A DNA stretch of 64,000 bases from Alligator mississippiensis (GCF_030867095.1 NC_081826.1:35442001-35506000), one strand, 5' to 3'. Shown: positions 22,070-34,745, numbered from the stretch's first letter. Program-made: numbers and translations. Notes: generated by a model not told the origin, from the letters alone.

Positions 22070-22745
22070 CTACGAAGACAGAAAAATGTATCAGATTCCA
22101 ACTGAGTACCAGTTTTTCACCAACACAGCCACCCAGCTCCTTAAATCTAATTAAAGCACCCACAGCATCTCATGTATTCAGCATCCTGTGCTTCAAGATT
22201 GTGGCAGTGCTGCTTTAACTAAAGCTTGTTCAATTAATCAAGTCTGCTCCAACGTGTGCTAATTAACATGTCTTGAAGCAGGCATTGGGCACATGTATAG
22301 GTGCCCCAATAGACCACTACCCCCTACGTATTTTAAGGTGGATTTTCATAGATATGCCTTGAGCTTTGGCATGTTTTAACAATCTAAGGCCCTGCTCCTT
22401 TTGTGCATGTGGGGTCCTCCCCATCTGGCCACAGAATTGGGGCCTAAGTAAATCAAGTAAATACTGTATGTTTATATTCAAATGTGATTTGTGTGTGATA
22501 TGTGGAGAAGAAAACGTGCTGACATAACTCTGTTTACATCTTTCTGGCAGGAAAATTATCTCTGAATTGGGGACAGAGATAATTTGCCTACTAGAAAGAT
22601 TTGAACTTGTTTGCTCTTCAGGACAAGCAAAAAGTGGGAAGACTAAACCACCTGGTCTTTGGCAAAGTTCTCATCTGAATCCAGATCTGAATCCTGCAGC
22701 TACCTGTAGAGAAAGATTTGTTTTTTCATAGTATTTATGGCTTAC
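22070..22745 (-). other. DCSTAMP last intron
   Basis: This is the intron between the last two coding exons. It contains a repeat with TAATTAAAGC at its edge (22150-22310, listed separately) and otherwise nothing I recognise. Confidence 0.85.
22150..22310. repeat. Interspersed repeat family C, copy 1
   Basis: TAATTAAAGCACCCACAGCA at the left, an internal GTGCTGCTTTAACTAAAGCTTG, and ACATGTATAGGTGCCCC at the right are matched in order by 51797-52030. It is a MITE-like repeat sitting in the last DCSTAMP intron. The family is unknown to me. Confidence 0.6.
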
Positions 22746-23075
22746 CGTTTGAGCAAATGAGTTAAGTTTCCTTTTCACATTTTTCTGTGGAGGCTTTTCT
22801 CTGGATCTCAGTAATTTTGAATGCAGGTAACGGATCCTTGTCATCTCTATGTTGGGATAGAATGAACTTGACACTAGTACTTTAAGTTGAACCAGGATAC
22901 TGGAGAATAATCCAAATATGATTAAGAAAAAGATGATGACTCCAATCTGGATCCATGTTGAGAGCAGAGGAAACTCTGGTTTAGGAATGCAGTCATGTTT
23001 AAACAGAGGAATCTTCAAATGAAAATTATTTTGAATGACTTTTCCTGTATTGATAATGAAGTTGTCCTCATTTTT
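22746..23075 (-). CDS. DCSTAMP: DCSTAMP, second coding exon (residues 343-452)
   Basis: The acceptor TGCAG ends at 23076 and the donor GTAAG begins at 22745. The exon is 330 nt, 110 codons, phase 0 at both ends. It begins KNEDNFIINTGK and includes HDCIPKPEFPL, then a hydrophobic segment (WIQIGVIIFFLIIFGLFSSI) that is the last membrane span, then VLVSSSFYPNIEMTRIRYLH. These are hallmarks of the DC-STAMP domain C-terminal half. The exon ends ...RKLNSFAQT. In the human protein the same gap-free position as the Phe of SFAQT is a Tyr (see findings). A 42-bp piece of this exon (22888-22929) recurs at 20683-20724. Confidence 0.95.
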
Positions 23076-26000
23076 CTGCATGGGAGAAATATAAAACATA
23101 TAGTTTAAAAAAAAATTGTTTGCACCTCAGATAAGCAGAATCACATTTGTGATGTACAATCATTCTATTAATGATCTAGTCCTTTCTGTGTCAATGCAGT
23201 ATGTCATCATAACAGTATGTATGTTGAACCCTTCAGGGTTTTTGTGAGATGTGCTAAGTAATAGGATTTGTACTGCTTCTTTCGGAGGACAGTCCCACAA
23301 ACTTGGGACTCATGCTATCAGAAACTCTCTCTTGATATTGGTGGTTTTATTTATTTTAAAATTTTTCCACCTCATGCTAGCTGATTTTTCTTCTCCTTTT
23401 ACATTCTTCAGATATTTAAAGATGTTTTGTTGGTTTCCTAGACTAAATTATATGCTCCTTTATCCAGATTTACATTGCTGTAACGGAAGACATAATTTGA
23501 TGCATAAATTTTCCTTAGAAATTACTTTCTCTGCTCCTGTACTAACCTTTTTTGCTGTTTTTAGAACTCTCCAATGGAGTTCATTCTAGAATTAAAAGGA
23601 GTGGAGGAAATATACCTATGAATTCAACATATCATTGAGCTAGTGAAGAGATTCAGTATCAAATATGGGTTCAAAAATGGGCCAGAATGTACAACCCTTT
23701 GCCTGGAATAAATCTCTCCTGAGATTGCATAGTTCGTTCTTCCTATCCAGTTTTTGGTTTGCATCTCTGAAATGGACAACTCTTGAATCCAGTGTAAAGA
23801 GGGGTGTTTTTTAATGTGGACAGCCCCCTCTCAGGCACTCGAACCAAGGGAAAGGCCCAAATTTCCCAGACTTGAACATTTTTAGATAAAGGCTGGAATT
23901 TTGCTGCTGGGATTTGAATCTACTAGGAGCCAGGCTTGTTTCACGTATTCTAGAAAACTGTACAGTAATTAGATGATAACATCCCTCAGAAAATGTGTCT
24001 CTATGAGAGCCTCCTGCTCTCCGCTGGTTGTAATTTGGGCCCCTCTGGATCACCGTGTATGTGTAGCACAGCCCATTATTAAGGGTCAGAACTGCTGAGT
24101 TGCCTGTTATAAGTAGAACTGGGCAAAAATTCAACTGTCTGTCTCATAAGAAATTCGGATATTTTGATGTTTAAGTCAAATATTGACTTTTGAGAAATGA
24201 AAAGTTCTAATGAAATGAAGAAATGTTGTATTTCAGCTCAGTTCAGTACTAGAATGCATTTACCTGAACCTCCCCTAAGTCTCAAAAATGGTATTTCAGG
24301 TACCTCATCTCCCTTCTCTCCTCTGCTGGCTAGGCCTCCCACACAGACTACGGTTCAGTGATGTATTATTATCATGGGAAGCCTATGATGCACTGCACTG
24401 GTTCAGCAGTGTATTCTGGAAATGTAGTTAGGCCAAAGAGAGCCAATAATGAAAATGTGATCATGAAGCAGGCAAAATATAAGTCCCATGCAGCACCAGA
24501 GCAATCAAGAAGTAATAGAGCAGGAGTATCAATCTGGTTTGACCCCCCAAGCTGGATCTGGACCCTGGGGCTCCTAACAGGTCGGATTCAGACACCTCAA
24601 GTAGCAGGGCCTGGGGCTTAACATAGCCATCACTCACCCCACACCACCAACACATGCCCCAATGGGCCTCTGCCCCTGAATTCCCAACCTCTCCAGGAGC
24701 CCTGTGGGCCAATGACACGGCTCCATGGGTTGGATCTGGTCACAGACCATTTTTTGACACCCCTGATATACAGTAATGTTGAACTGACCCAAAATGAAAT
24801 ATTTTAATTCAATCTGACCACATTAAATGTTTGAATTTGTGAAATACCTGCCCGAAGTGTTTTATTTGGATTTCCTCCCAAACATTTCGTCTTTGTGGAA
24901 AACACAATTTCCAAAGGAATAAAAAAGAACATTGTGATAGAAATGTCCTGACCAGCTCCAGTTAAAAGCTTTTTGAAGTTAACAGAGATCCTCCTTTACA
25001 TTGATAGGATGAAGATGGCTTAGAGTTACATAAAGGGAATCATCTCCTAGTAACCCCATCCCCTTGCAATCTCACCTACATATTCTCCTGAAGTGATGTG
25101 GGGAAAAGAAAGGGGCACAGAGCCTGCTGCTTGTACTGCTGTAGAGGGGGATGCAAGCAGCTACATGGAAAAATAACAGGGGAATGGGGGCACAAAGTCC
25201 ACTGTTTGGGAAGTCCGAGAGATTAGCACCCACAGAAAGACCCAAGGCAGAGCAACATCCTCATACACAATGCTTGAGGGAGCCCTCTCATCATTCCTAC
25301 AGACCCTACTGATCTTGTAGGGGACATTCCCCATGGGACCTTTTGTGTGTGTACAAGCTGCCACCTACTGAGATGACTGGGTTGCCCCCAGTGGAGCCCT
25401 CTGCTCAGAGCTTGGGAGCACCCTTCAGAAAGGACACTCTCCTGGTTGGGGTAGGTGATAACATGAAAATCACTATAGAGAATGCTTTCTTTAGGGATGT
25501 TCAGAAGGTAAAAGTGTCAGACATCTTTGCTTAGACACAGGATAGGTTAGGAAGGATTCCCAGGCCCTGTGTTTGGGTGGCTAGGATCTCACACGGACCC
25601 CTGTTTGAGTAGCTGTGAGTCCAAATGAACAGTCTGGAGCCAACTCTTTCAGGCAAGGTGCCTGTCTCAGTGGAGATGAGGGATTGGAGATTTTTCTCCC
25701 ACATGCTTACTGTGAAGATCTGAGCTGCTATGGCTCTTTTATGCTGAATACCCTAGCTAAATGGTTGGGGCTTACTGAGTGCTTTCCCTGCTTTCTCTCT
25801 TTGGCTCAATGAAAATGTATTTATTACATGGAAAGTAGAAGAGCTTCAACATGAAGCAATGAATGTACCCGAGCCTAGAATAGCCTATAATATGGTGGCT
25901 AGGGCATGCTCCCTGGAGGTGAGAGAGAGAGATTTAAGGCAGGCAAAAGGAAGGATTTGAACTAAAGTATGCCACATCCCTGGGTGAGCAAGGAGCTATT

Positions 26001-28359
26001 GGGCAGTATCACCTTGTTAGAAAGTGCTGCCTTAGGCCTTGGAAAGATAATCATCATTATACTGGTGAAAAAATATAACAAATAGATAACTCAACCCCTA
26101 AACTCAAGTTGCCTGAGTGGAGAACTATCCCAAAAAGAATGAGGGGTAAAACTACTGATTTGGGTTTCATCTGTCTGAATCCAACTCCTAGTAGCCATTT
26201 CCTAAAGGGTACTATTCTGGGATAACTGCGTTTCTGTTCAATACTAATCTGATGCAGTTTGTTTCAGCATATTAAACCAATGTAAATTACTCCAGGGCAA
26301 GTCTTGTCTGTCCGTGGCCTCTATTTCAGGAAGATAGTTCAGAGCCACAGATCTCCAGTGGAGAGATTCTTACAGGAAAGACACAGATACCTCCCTCAGG
26401 AGGTCAGAAGGAATGGATTTGGATTGAATCATCTCTGAGATTTGAAGTTGAGTTTCTTCTCTGCTTTCTTTATCAAGGGGCCATCATTTTAATTTTATTT
26501 ATTGAAGTGAACTATCTCATCTGAGAGAGAGTGGAAGAAACTCTCCTTCCCAAATCAAACAGTAAATTTCGGTTTGGTTGTAATTGGAAGCCTAGTGCTA
26601 GTTACATTATTCATCTTAAGAACCTGGCTCTCCAGAACACCTGAGATTTTTATAATTGCTTCTAGGATAAATTAATTCTTTTTGGGAAAAATGAGTGCTC
26701 AGCATAATCAACTCTAAGAGGAAGTAATAGGAAATGCACTTGTTAAGTAGCAAGAAATTAACACAAGAAGGAACATGTGCCACCCTGCAGGAATAATTTT
26801 ATAATCCCTTTGAAATGCTTAGATACCTGAGATACCAAGGGGCATTTCATAAAGGCATTTCAGGCCCTGATCCTGTGAGATACCCTAGGTAGACAGACCT
26901 CTTACAAGGCCTCATTTATGTCTACCTGACTCAACACAGACATAAGGATCTAATTCCATGGAGCAACTTGAGAGATCAGGGGCCTTGTTTTGGAACTTGA
27001 TGATAAAAGAGTGAGTCCAAGAATATCCATTTCACACAGTTGTAATGTGACATATTAGAAAACTCTAGAACATTTAGGTAGAGCTTTCTTCCTAACACAG
27101 AAGTTACTAGTGTGCAACCAATTAATTAATAACTAGGAATGTTATTCCTATAGGCAAATCAAAATAGAATAAAGTTCATAATTGTCTCCAAGACACAGGA
27201 ATCTTCCTATCTTTAAAAATAAATTCCAGTCATCATAAAGCTCCTACTAAGCAAAAAGCCACATTTCTCATCTAAGTCTGATCTCTAGAAAAACAAATGT
27301 GGCTTCCTGTTGTGTTCAAATGCTGGTTCCTATTTTGAAATATTCTTTGATATCAATCTCTCCCCTAAGACATCTTCTTTTAATACACCACACTTGCAGA
27401 AATCTCTAATTAAGCATTAAATGATGCCCATGGTAACTTGCTACTAGGTAGCTTATGATACTTCTGTTCAAGTGGAGCAAGCTAAGAAGGGGGAACAGTT
27501 ATGAACAGAAGCAAAAGTGGGATTAGAAATTTCTTGTGGAAGCTAAGACCTGGAACTTGGTCTTTGGACTGATTCTGTCTGAGGCACTTTACTTTAGCTT
27601 ACTGTGACTGGCTGGGCTGTTCTTATTGATGGAAATCCTTCCTATACAAGGAACGATCATTTAAAAAGTAATGAAATTGTCTTTCTGTTTCACTTATGAG
27701 GGAAGCTGCATTGTATATATACATAAATATTACTGCACAATATACCACTGGAAAATTGGAAGTTAGTAAGATTGTTTTAACATCAGTGTGCTATGGTATT
27801 CCTTTAAATGGTGCAATCTTTGTGCAATTCAGCTAAACACCAGGACATGCCCTCTGTCACTTTCCTGGTGTTATTTTAAACTGTAAACGTGGTGTCCAAC
27901 AAAGACATTATTACTGACAGACTTCCAGGGTTAAGCTTTAATCAGAAAAGCCTGCGTGGAACTCCAAACCATAGGCACCATCTCTTTGGCGAGTAATGAT
28001 AGTCATATCTCTCTGTGCACTTTCACCATGATAAAGCACTGTATTGAATGTCTGATAATGGTATCCCTTCTGTATCACTTTCCATTGAAATACGATGAAC
28101 CGCAAGAAAAAAGCAGACAATTGTCTGGTCCTATATAGCAATGTTATTTGAATTACTGTATTTGCTATGGAGGTACTATAATAACAGCCCTACTAGAAAT
28201 ACCTTTTTAGATAGATTATAATGCTTTTTCTGACATGAAATAACTGGAGGTATGCTAGTTATAGACCCAATCAACCAACCATTGAAATCAGGGGAAGTTT
28301 TTTCTATATTAACATTTATGGGCAATATATGAAAGTGATATTATAAGCAAGGAACTTAC
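23076..28359 (-). other. DCSTAMP large intron
   Basis: This 5.3-kb intron holds a short hAT-like element at 24521-24765. I see no further exon, RNA gene or recognisable repeat in the remaining sequence. Short open frames here have no family resemblance. Confidence 0.8.
24521..24765. mobile_element. Short hAT-like element in DCSTAMP intron
   Basis: The ends CAGGAGTATCAATCTGG and TTTTTTGACACCCCTG form the common hAT inverted terminus (CAGGGGTGTCAAA type). The 8 bases on each side (TAATAGAG, ATATACAG) match only partly, so the target duplication is degraded. Confidence 0.65.
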
Positions 28360-29385
28360 CTGGTAATAGACTTTTAAATGAACTTCTATCTCTGGTAATT
28401 CTTGGAGATGCTTGCTGACTGAAAAAATTAGCCAATAAACCATATAATCTATTGCTGCAAACAGAGCCCAGATACAAAGATTAGTAAACACAGGGAGAAA
28501 AAAACATCCTATGTTTTTCTTTTCTTTCTGTGTTAGGCTGAGGGATGGGATGGTTAAATACACCTTCCTTTCTTTTTTATTGAGTGGAAGCACAGATGGC
28601 TTTTGTTGATTCTTTTGCTGCTCATCAAATCCAATGAACCGCTTTGTGATATAAATATTCTTAAACTTTGCACTCTGAGTGCTCACAAATTTTCTGATGA
28701 AGAGGTACGTACCAAGAACAACTAGAAAAAGTCCCATGAAAGGAAACAGTCTCTGGCTTATGTAGGGCTGTATTGCCAGGATAGAAGAAATATGGTTAGT
28801 AACACTTTGGATCTGTTGTTTGGTGGTATTTAGCCTCAGTTTGAAACCTTCATCAGAAATTATATAAAAGGTATTGAATTCATCACTCAGTGACACTATA
28901 TCTTTAAAAGGGTTACTTGAAAACTTGATCTGATTATAAATCCATTGGATGGCTTCAACATAGTGTTTTATCAAGGCAAAATGCTCAGCCTCTATATTGC
29001 AAGTTATACTGTCTGCCAGTACTTTTATGTTGTGAAAAATACTTTGAATGTTGCCAGCTGCCACTATGCCTGTGCCAGCAGTAATAAGAGCATTTCTACC
29101 TTCACGCAGTCCACAAGAAAGAACAAACAAGGCAGCAAAGCAACGCACATGCTTGGAAGAAAACAATGCAATAGAAAGGGCAATCCAGACAGATGCAACA
29201 ATTGCTAAGGTAACCAAAGGAAAATGTGTTAGGGAGGAATACAAGCCAAGGAACAAGAGACTGCTTGAGATGAAGCTAGCTGTACAGCAAACTGCAAAAA
29301 GCTGTAACAGCTTCTTCCAGCCAGGCTGCCTCTCTGATGTGAAAAGTTCCCAAACATGTCGAGTTAGTGAGGCAAAACTTCTCAT
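28360..29385 (-). CDS. DCSTAMP: DCSTAMP, first coding exon (residues 1-342)
   Basis: This exon carries most of dendritic cell-specific transmembrane protein, a multipass membrane protein needed for fusion of osteoclast and macrophage precursors. Landmarks shared with mammalian DCSTAMP include ERQPGWKKLLQLFAVCC, the signature SCGLREGRNALITAGTGIV, EAIQWIYNQI, ENIYIT-like KNIYITKRF and CVLPLNKEE-like SVLPLNKKERK. Hydrophobic segments lie near residues 25-47, 53-75, 80-105, 208-230 and 296-325. The ATG at 29383-29385 is chosen because the distance to the PGW motif is close to that of human and because an acceptor (CAG ending at 29425 on the minus strand) leaves a 39-nt 5' UTR. The upstream in-frame ATG at 29490 would be intronic. 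The donor GTAAG follows 28360, and the exon ends in phase 0 after exactly 342 codons. Confidence 0.95.
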
Positions 29386-29424
29386 TCTCTTCTTAAAGCC
29401 ACAGTGATCCTCTGACGGCTCAAA
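29386..29424 (-). other. DCSTAMP: DCSTAMP 5' UTR part of first coding exon
   Basis: On the minus strand a pyrimidine-rich stretch and CAG (29427-29425) form an acceptor just upstream of the start codon. This implies at least one upstream noncoding exon, as in mammalian DCSTAMP. I could not identify that exon. Confidence 0.55.
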
Positions 29425-29629
29425 CTGGAAATAAAGGAAGACAAACCTGCCATTAGTCCCAGTTAGTTGCAATCGATTCATAATGTGCATTTGATTGATT
29501 GATCAATAATCCTTTTTCCCACAGATCTGATTCTCACATCAAGGTCTAATCTGCTGGGTGTAGAACTCAGATTGGAGGGAAGATAGCCAGAGAGCTTCTG
29601 AACTGGAAGGACCATGTCTATGAGGCTTG

Positions 29630-29707
<78 letters not shown>

Positions 29708-29996
29708 GGGAAAGAGAGCTGATATTTCTGTGCTCCTTTCTCTGTACAGCTGCTAGGCTTGCCTGGACAATAGCTCAAGATAATGTGAAAGAAGGACAGA
29801 AACTTCCTGCTTCCTACTGTGAGCAATGGAGTGAATTGAACTATGGTTCTCTCCCCACCAGTATACCAGTCAATACAGCTGAATCAGTACCAATGTACAC
29901 CTCACCTTGTCCCTCCATGCTGAACAACTGTATATGAGGAACTGCCCTTTTCAAAGACATAATTCTTTCTTGGGATAGCTACGTAGATATAATAGA
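29425..29996 (-). other. Upstream flank of DCSTAMP coding exon
   Basis: It contains the acceptor of the first coding exon and the (TG)n tract. A noncoding first exon or promoter may be here or further right, but I cannot place it. Confidence 0.45.
29632..29702. repeat. (TG)n microsatellite, about 35 units
   Basis: An uninterrupted TG repeat of about 71 bases lies roughly 210 bases upstream of the DCSTAMP first coding exon, in its 5' intron or promoter-proximal region. It is likely length-polymorphic and is purely alternating, so it can form Z-DNA. Confidence 0.97.
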
Positions 29997-30955
29997 GTTC
30001 ATAGACATTAGGGCTGGAAGGGCTCACAAGATCATTGGGTCCAGGCCCCTGCCCAAAGGGCAGGAAGTCAGCTGGGGTCAGATGACCCCAGCACGATAAT
30101 CATCCAAACACTTCTTGAACATTTCCAGAACAGGTTTTTGCACCACTTCTGGGGGGAGTCTATCCCAGACTGGAGACTCGGATGGTAAAGAAGATTTTTC
30201 TTATGTCCATTCTAAAACAGTCTTCTAGCAGTTTGTGATTATTGGACCTTGTCATCCCTTGGGGCACTCTGGTGAACAGGCGTTTCCCCAGATCCTGATG
30301 CACACCTCGGATATACTTATAGGCTACCACCAAGTCCCTCCCTGAGCCTACGGTTCTCCAGGCTGAGAAGTCCCATGCCTCTCAGCCTCTCCATGTGACC
30401 TGCTCTCTTGACCTCTGATCATGCACGTGGCTTTCCTCAGGACTCTCTCAAGCTTCTCCACATCCTTTTTAAACTGTGGAGCCCAGAATTGGATGCAGTA
30501 CTCCAAGTGCGGCCTCACCTAGGCCGAGTAAAGCGGGAGGATGACATCTTGGGTCTTGCTTAAGATGCATCAGTAGATGCAAGCCAGAGTTTTATTTGCT
30601 TTGCTGGCTGCGGCATCGCATTGGTGGCTCATATTCATCTTGTGGTCAGTCATGACCCTCAAGTCTCTTTCGATTGTGGTGCTAGTGAGTGTAGTACTGC
30701 CGAGCCTATAGGTATGATGTGGGTTCTTTCTCCCAATGTGGAGCACCTTGCATTTCTCCATGTTGAATGTCATCAGGTTTTGATCCGCCCACATTGCAAG
30801 CCTGTCCAGGTTGGCCTGAATCCCCAGCCTATGCACTAGAGTGACTGCGCTTCCCCATAATTTGGTGTCGTCTGTGAACTTAGCCAGTCCATTTCTGACA
30901 CCTGAATCCAGATTGTTTATGAATACATTAAAGAGTACTGGTCTGAGTACACACT
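29997..30955 (-). mobile_element. CR1 LINE 3' fragment
   Basis: The + strand begins TCATAGACATTAGGGCTGG. The minus frame 30836-30570 encodes LDRLAMWADQNLMTFNMEKC, KCKVLHIGRKN and TYRLG, the post-catalytic RT region. It belongs to a different subfamily from the copy at 45527, judged by divergence and the GGGCTGGAAGGG tail. Confidence 0.9.
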
Positions 30956-32819
30956 GAGCCTTATACCTAGCTGCCCTTGGAGGTTCACTCTCACCTATTA
31001 CAATCTTTTTTTTTTTGTATCACTTTGTGTGTGCATTTGTTTATCATTAAAGCAGGATTTATTGTTTGCTGGGGAAAAATACTTTTGTTCCCCATCTTTT
31101 ACAATATGTTCTCTACATTAAGAATTATCAGCAAGTACAGAACTAAGTTATATGCATATTAGTGCTTTAACATCTTATGATAAATCAGATACCTATTACA
31201 TAAAATAAACTATTGCAATTTTGTCTTGTAATAGGAAGCTCTTGTCTTTACAAATACCACTGGAAGATATTACATTGTCTATTTTTTAGCTGGAACACAG
31301 CAGGATATCAGTAATTAGACTAGTATTTTATATACTTACAGTATTTTACTGGCACTTGATTTTATGAGTTCACTTAGCATTTATTTTACTGTTTTCCTCT
31401 TCCTTTCTTTATTGTTACTGATTTGGTTTTAGCATTAGCAATTTTGTATCTAGTAAGAGTTGAAAGTAATTCCAGTAGGGGGCTGATTCCAGCAGTGTTT
31501 CAGTCTTCGTCTCCTATGGTCGCTTCTGCCAGTGGCTCACTCTGGGCCTGAAACTTCCAGGTGCTGAACTTATCCTAAAGGCTGCTGAGTGCTCTCATGG
31601 AGATTAACTTCTGTAGCAAGGTAGAATGTCAGGAGTTGCTGTGCCTGGGGTAGCAGCATCGCACCCTTTGGGACCCTGGGGTAGTCATTTACATTCAATA
31701 GCTCCATTTATCCATTTGTAAAATGAGTATAATAGCAACTGCTATTTACATTATCTACCTTATAGGAGAAATGTTATAAATTAACATTTGTGAAGTAATC
31801 TGGGGTCTTCAGAGGGTAGAGGCCATGTCAGTGAATTAATGAAAGACATTTCATTACTTTCACATACCTGCTAAGATTGGGGTCTAAAGTACTACAGGAC
31901 TACTACAGTCCAATTCCAGAGCAAGAGTCTGTTATAAGCTCTACTGGGGCTGGATATAAATCTAATAGATAAATAAATAACAAAGTGGGTGAGATTTATA
32001 AACTCAGCAACACAAACAGAACCAGAACCCGGGATTACAAGCTCTGCTGGTAAACCCGACTTTACTTCATCAGACTATATACCAGTTGAGGCTCTGCCCC
32101 TACATTCTGAAAAAGCTCAGGATTTTGGTTCTTTAAGGAACTATTAGAGAAATGAAATGTTAAAAAAATCTCATGTTAATGCAACATTTAAGGCAAGTGG
32201 GTATTAAGGGAACAACAAATATTAAGGTTTCTCTCGCAGTGTTAACTCAGCCACTTTATACAAGCATAATTTCTATTCCCATTTTTCTGATTTCCCGTTC
32301 ACTCTCTTGCACTGCTGTTTATTAATGTTTATGTTACTATTGACATATGTAGGGGGTGGTATGTGCACATTAGGTTGGAAGGATTCTTAGACAAGATCAA
32401 CTGGATGAGACAAGTTCTTAAAAAAAGATAGATTGAGGGAAAGACAGATAGAGAAATATAAAATAAAGCTGCCAGCACAAGAAAAGCACAAGGTCTGGAT
32501 AGTGCTGGCTTAAGGACTGTGCATAAACCTTGAAAATAAACATTGTGTGTCCAATTTCTAGGAAGGCTCTGCTGTTGCTAGGAATTACAAAATTGATAGT
32601 TTTACAGTTCAGCAATTAGGGGGGCAGATTGTCCCTGATCTTTGCTTGGATAGTTGGTGAAGAGATCAAGGAGAAATCAACAATCAGATCCTCCTTTCCA
32701 CAGTTGATCAGAAAGTCTGTATGCTTGCCTTCAATCCAAGAAGTTTGAAAAGAGTTTCTTCACAATACCTTCCCAAGTGTTTTTGAAGCTGTGTAGTTCA
32801 GCCTTACCAATTCTGTTCA
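30956..32819. other. Intergenic, mostly unrecognised
   Basis: A MIR-like SINE lies at 31668-31820 (listed). Otherwise A/T-rich sequence has no recognisable gene. Confidence 0.5.
31668..31820 (+). repeat. MIR-type SINE
   Basis: CTCCATTTATCCATTTGTAA, AATGAGTATAATAGCAACTG and AAATTAACATTTGTGAAGTA follow the MIR core order (CTCAGTTTCC...TGTAAAATG...ATAATA...). It is an ancient SINE shared by amniotes. Confidence 0.6.
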
Positions 32820-33492
32820 GGCTAGGGACAGACATTACATATAAACTGGTTTAAGTGAGTAGAAACTGGTTTAAACCTGTAACAGAACAGATGCTCAGTA
32901 CACATAAACTAGTTCAAAATGGCTGAAACTGGTTTAAGATAAACCTGACTGAATGTAGTACCAGACTTAACTGATTTGGGTTGAACTGGTTAATGAAACT
33001 TTTGTCCCAGACCCCTTCCTGGTTCAAGTTAAATCATAGTCTCCCAGCATGCTTTCTAGCCCTGAGCTGGGCTGTCTGCTCCAACAGAGAAGGGGTGGGG
33101 TAGAGGGCAGGGTGTGGAACCAGGGAGGGGGGTTAAACTTACTACTGGCTGTGACTGTGGACTACAAATCCCAGAGGCAACTGGAAGCAGGGAGAGGAAG
33201 TGATGAGTAACCCTGCAGAGTCCTGCTGCTGTGTTTCTGGACTTCAAATCCCAGAAACCCTGGGGGCAACAGGAAGAGGAAGCAAACACACAGCCCATGC
33301 TGGCTATGCACTAGAGAGCTGTGCTGTAGTGGCCCCCAGCTTGTGGCCTAAGCCACTGCAAGTATGTGGCTACATTTCTTGAATCAAAAGTGAATGTCTG
33401 CCCAGTTTCTCAGTTTAATTTTTGCAGCTTAGACTAACCTGCAAAGACTGAATCAATTCAGCCTCGGGCTTTTTTACTGTCTGTACTTAGCC
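32820..33492 (+). repeat. Interspersed repeat family B, copy 2
   Basis: GGCTAGGGACAGACATTACA at the left and CTGTCTGTACTTAGCC at the right are near-complementary termini, and the internal ACTGGTTTAAG and AGATAAACCTGACTG motifs match 7698-8201. It is longer because of a G-rich stretch around 33060-33310 that contains two CAAATCCCAGA blocks (33165 and 33245). Confidence 0.7.
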
Positions 33493-34568
33493 AATAGGTT
33501 CAAAATCACATGGCTGAGATCATCAACTGAATCCCAACTGTTCAGAGGCTATTTGTGTTACTCTTCTATTACCTCTGCTCAAAAAATAAACAGTCATCAG
33601 TGGCAGCAGTTCCTCAAAATTGCAAGATTTCTATAGAGAGTGAACACTGGACAACTTTTTAAATAAAAAAGGTTTGGAAGCCAAATATTATTTGGAACTG
33701 CACTAGCAATTCACTCCTTTAAACAACTGATTGTCCTTGGGGCTACAAAATGACACCTTTGCTCAGAACTAGAAACAGATCAGTGTTAAATGGTTCGGCT
33801 AAAGAAAATGATTAAGTCCTTAAAATAAGTGGTAAATCTTCAGAGCTTTCTGGAACTTTGAATATTGAAAATGTAAATCAGTGAAGCTCTGTTAATGTTG
33901 TCAGGTGCAGATGCACTGTTGGGTGGGAGGGAGCGGGGAGAAGTGAGAGGTTGTCAAGAACAAGCTTTTTATTTCCACTGCAATCTGAAGCAAAGTGCCT
34001 TCCCCTCAGAATCTTCCCCTTTCCTCTGTGGTCCCTAGTGTCAGAGCACTTTACCAGGCAAAGGAGATTCACTTGCATTTTTACACCAGACTTGGGTTTG
34101 GGGCTTTGTCAGTGAAAGAGTGCAATATGCTAGTTCTGGATTCATACAGATGTAGGGAACCATTAATATTATACACGGAGCAGAAAGATCAGTGCTGGAA
34201 AGCAGTTTGCCCATTAGATGCCTTTTCATTTTACCTCTTTAGATTATTAAGAGAGATGGGATCTCATGGTTGGAGCAAAAGTTGGAAACTAGGAAATCTT
34301 GATTCTAATCCTGATGGGGAGTCTGATTCTTCTGCCAGATGCAAGACATGCATGCCGTGTCTCTACTGCCTCCCTGCCAATCCTGTGACCGATGCCAGGA
34401 AACAAGTTTCACTCACTTGTACTCTGTGCATGGCCAAATTCAGCAGTTAGACTTTAGACACAGCTTAGTGGGATCCTGAGCATGCATCCCAGAAGGTCAG
34501 GACCCCTTCCCTAATGGCTGGGCTTGAATAGGCAAGGAGCAGGAGTACTCACTTAAGCTTGGCAAGAA
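33493..34568. other. Intergenic, no recognised feature
   Basis: No gene, RNA or clear repeat is seen. Confidence 0.5.
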
Positions 34569-34618
34569 TTTCATAGATTCCATAGACATTAGGGCTGGAA
34601 GGGACCTCGCAAGATACA
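34569..34618 (-). mobile_element. CR1 3' tail remnant
   Basis: TTTCATAGATTCCATAGACA followed by GGGCTGGAAGGGACCTCGC is only the last 50 bases of a CR1, matching the tail at 29997. It is extremely 5'-truncated. Confidence 0.75.
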
Positions 34619-34745
34619 ATATAGACATGGCCTCAGTCTCCCTGTGCCTCAGTTTCCCCTTCTAATTTATCTGTTTATAATAGGAATTATTATTATCATC
34701 TACCTCTCTTGGTGCTAGGAGAATTAACTATGGTGATGAATTCTG
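34619..34745 (+). repeat. MIR-type SINE
   Basis: CTGTGCCTCAGTTTCCCCTT, then TAATAGGAATTATTATTATC and TACCTCTCTTGGTGCTAGGA, follow the MIR consensus order well. Confidence 0.65.

Noticed and set aside
29386..29490. Upstream ATG at 29490 as the DCSTAMP start
   Set aside because: A strong acceptor at 29425 lies downstream of it, and the ATG at 29385 gives an N-terminus of nearly the human length.
29614..29937. 107-codon frame with a long CV repeat
   Set aside because: It is the translation of the (TG)n microsatellite.
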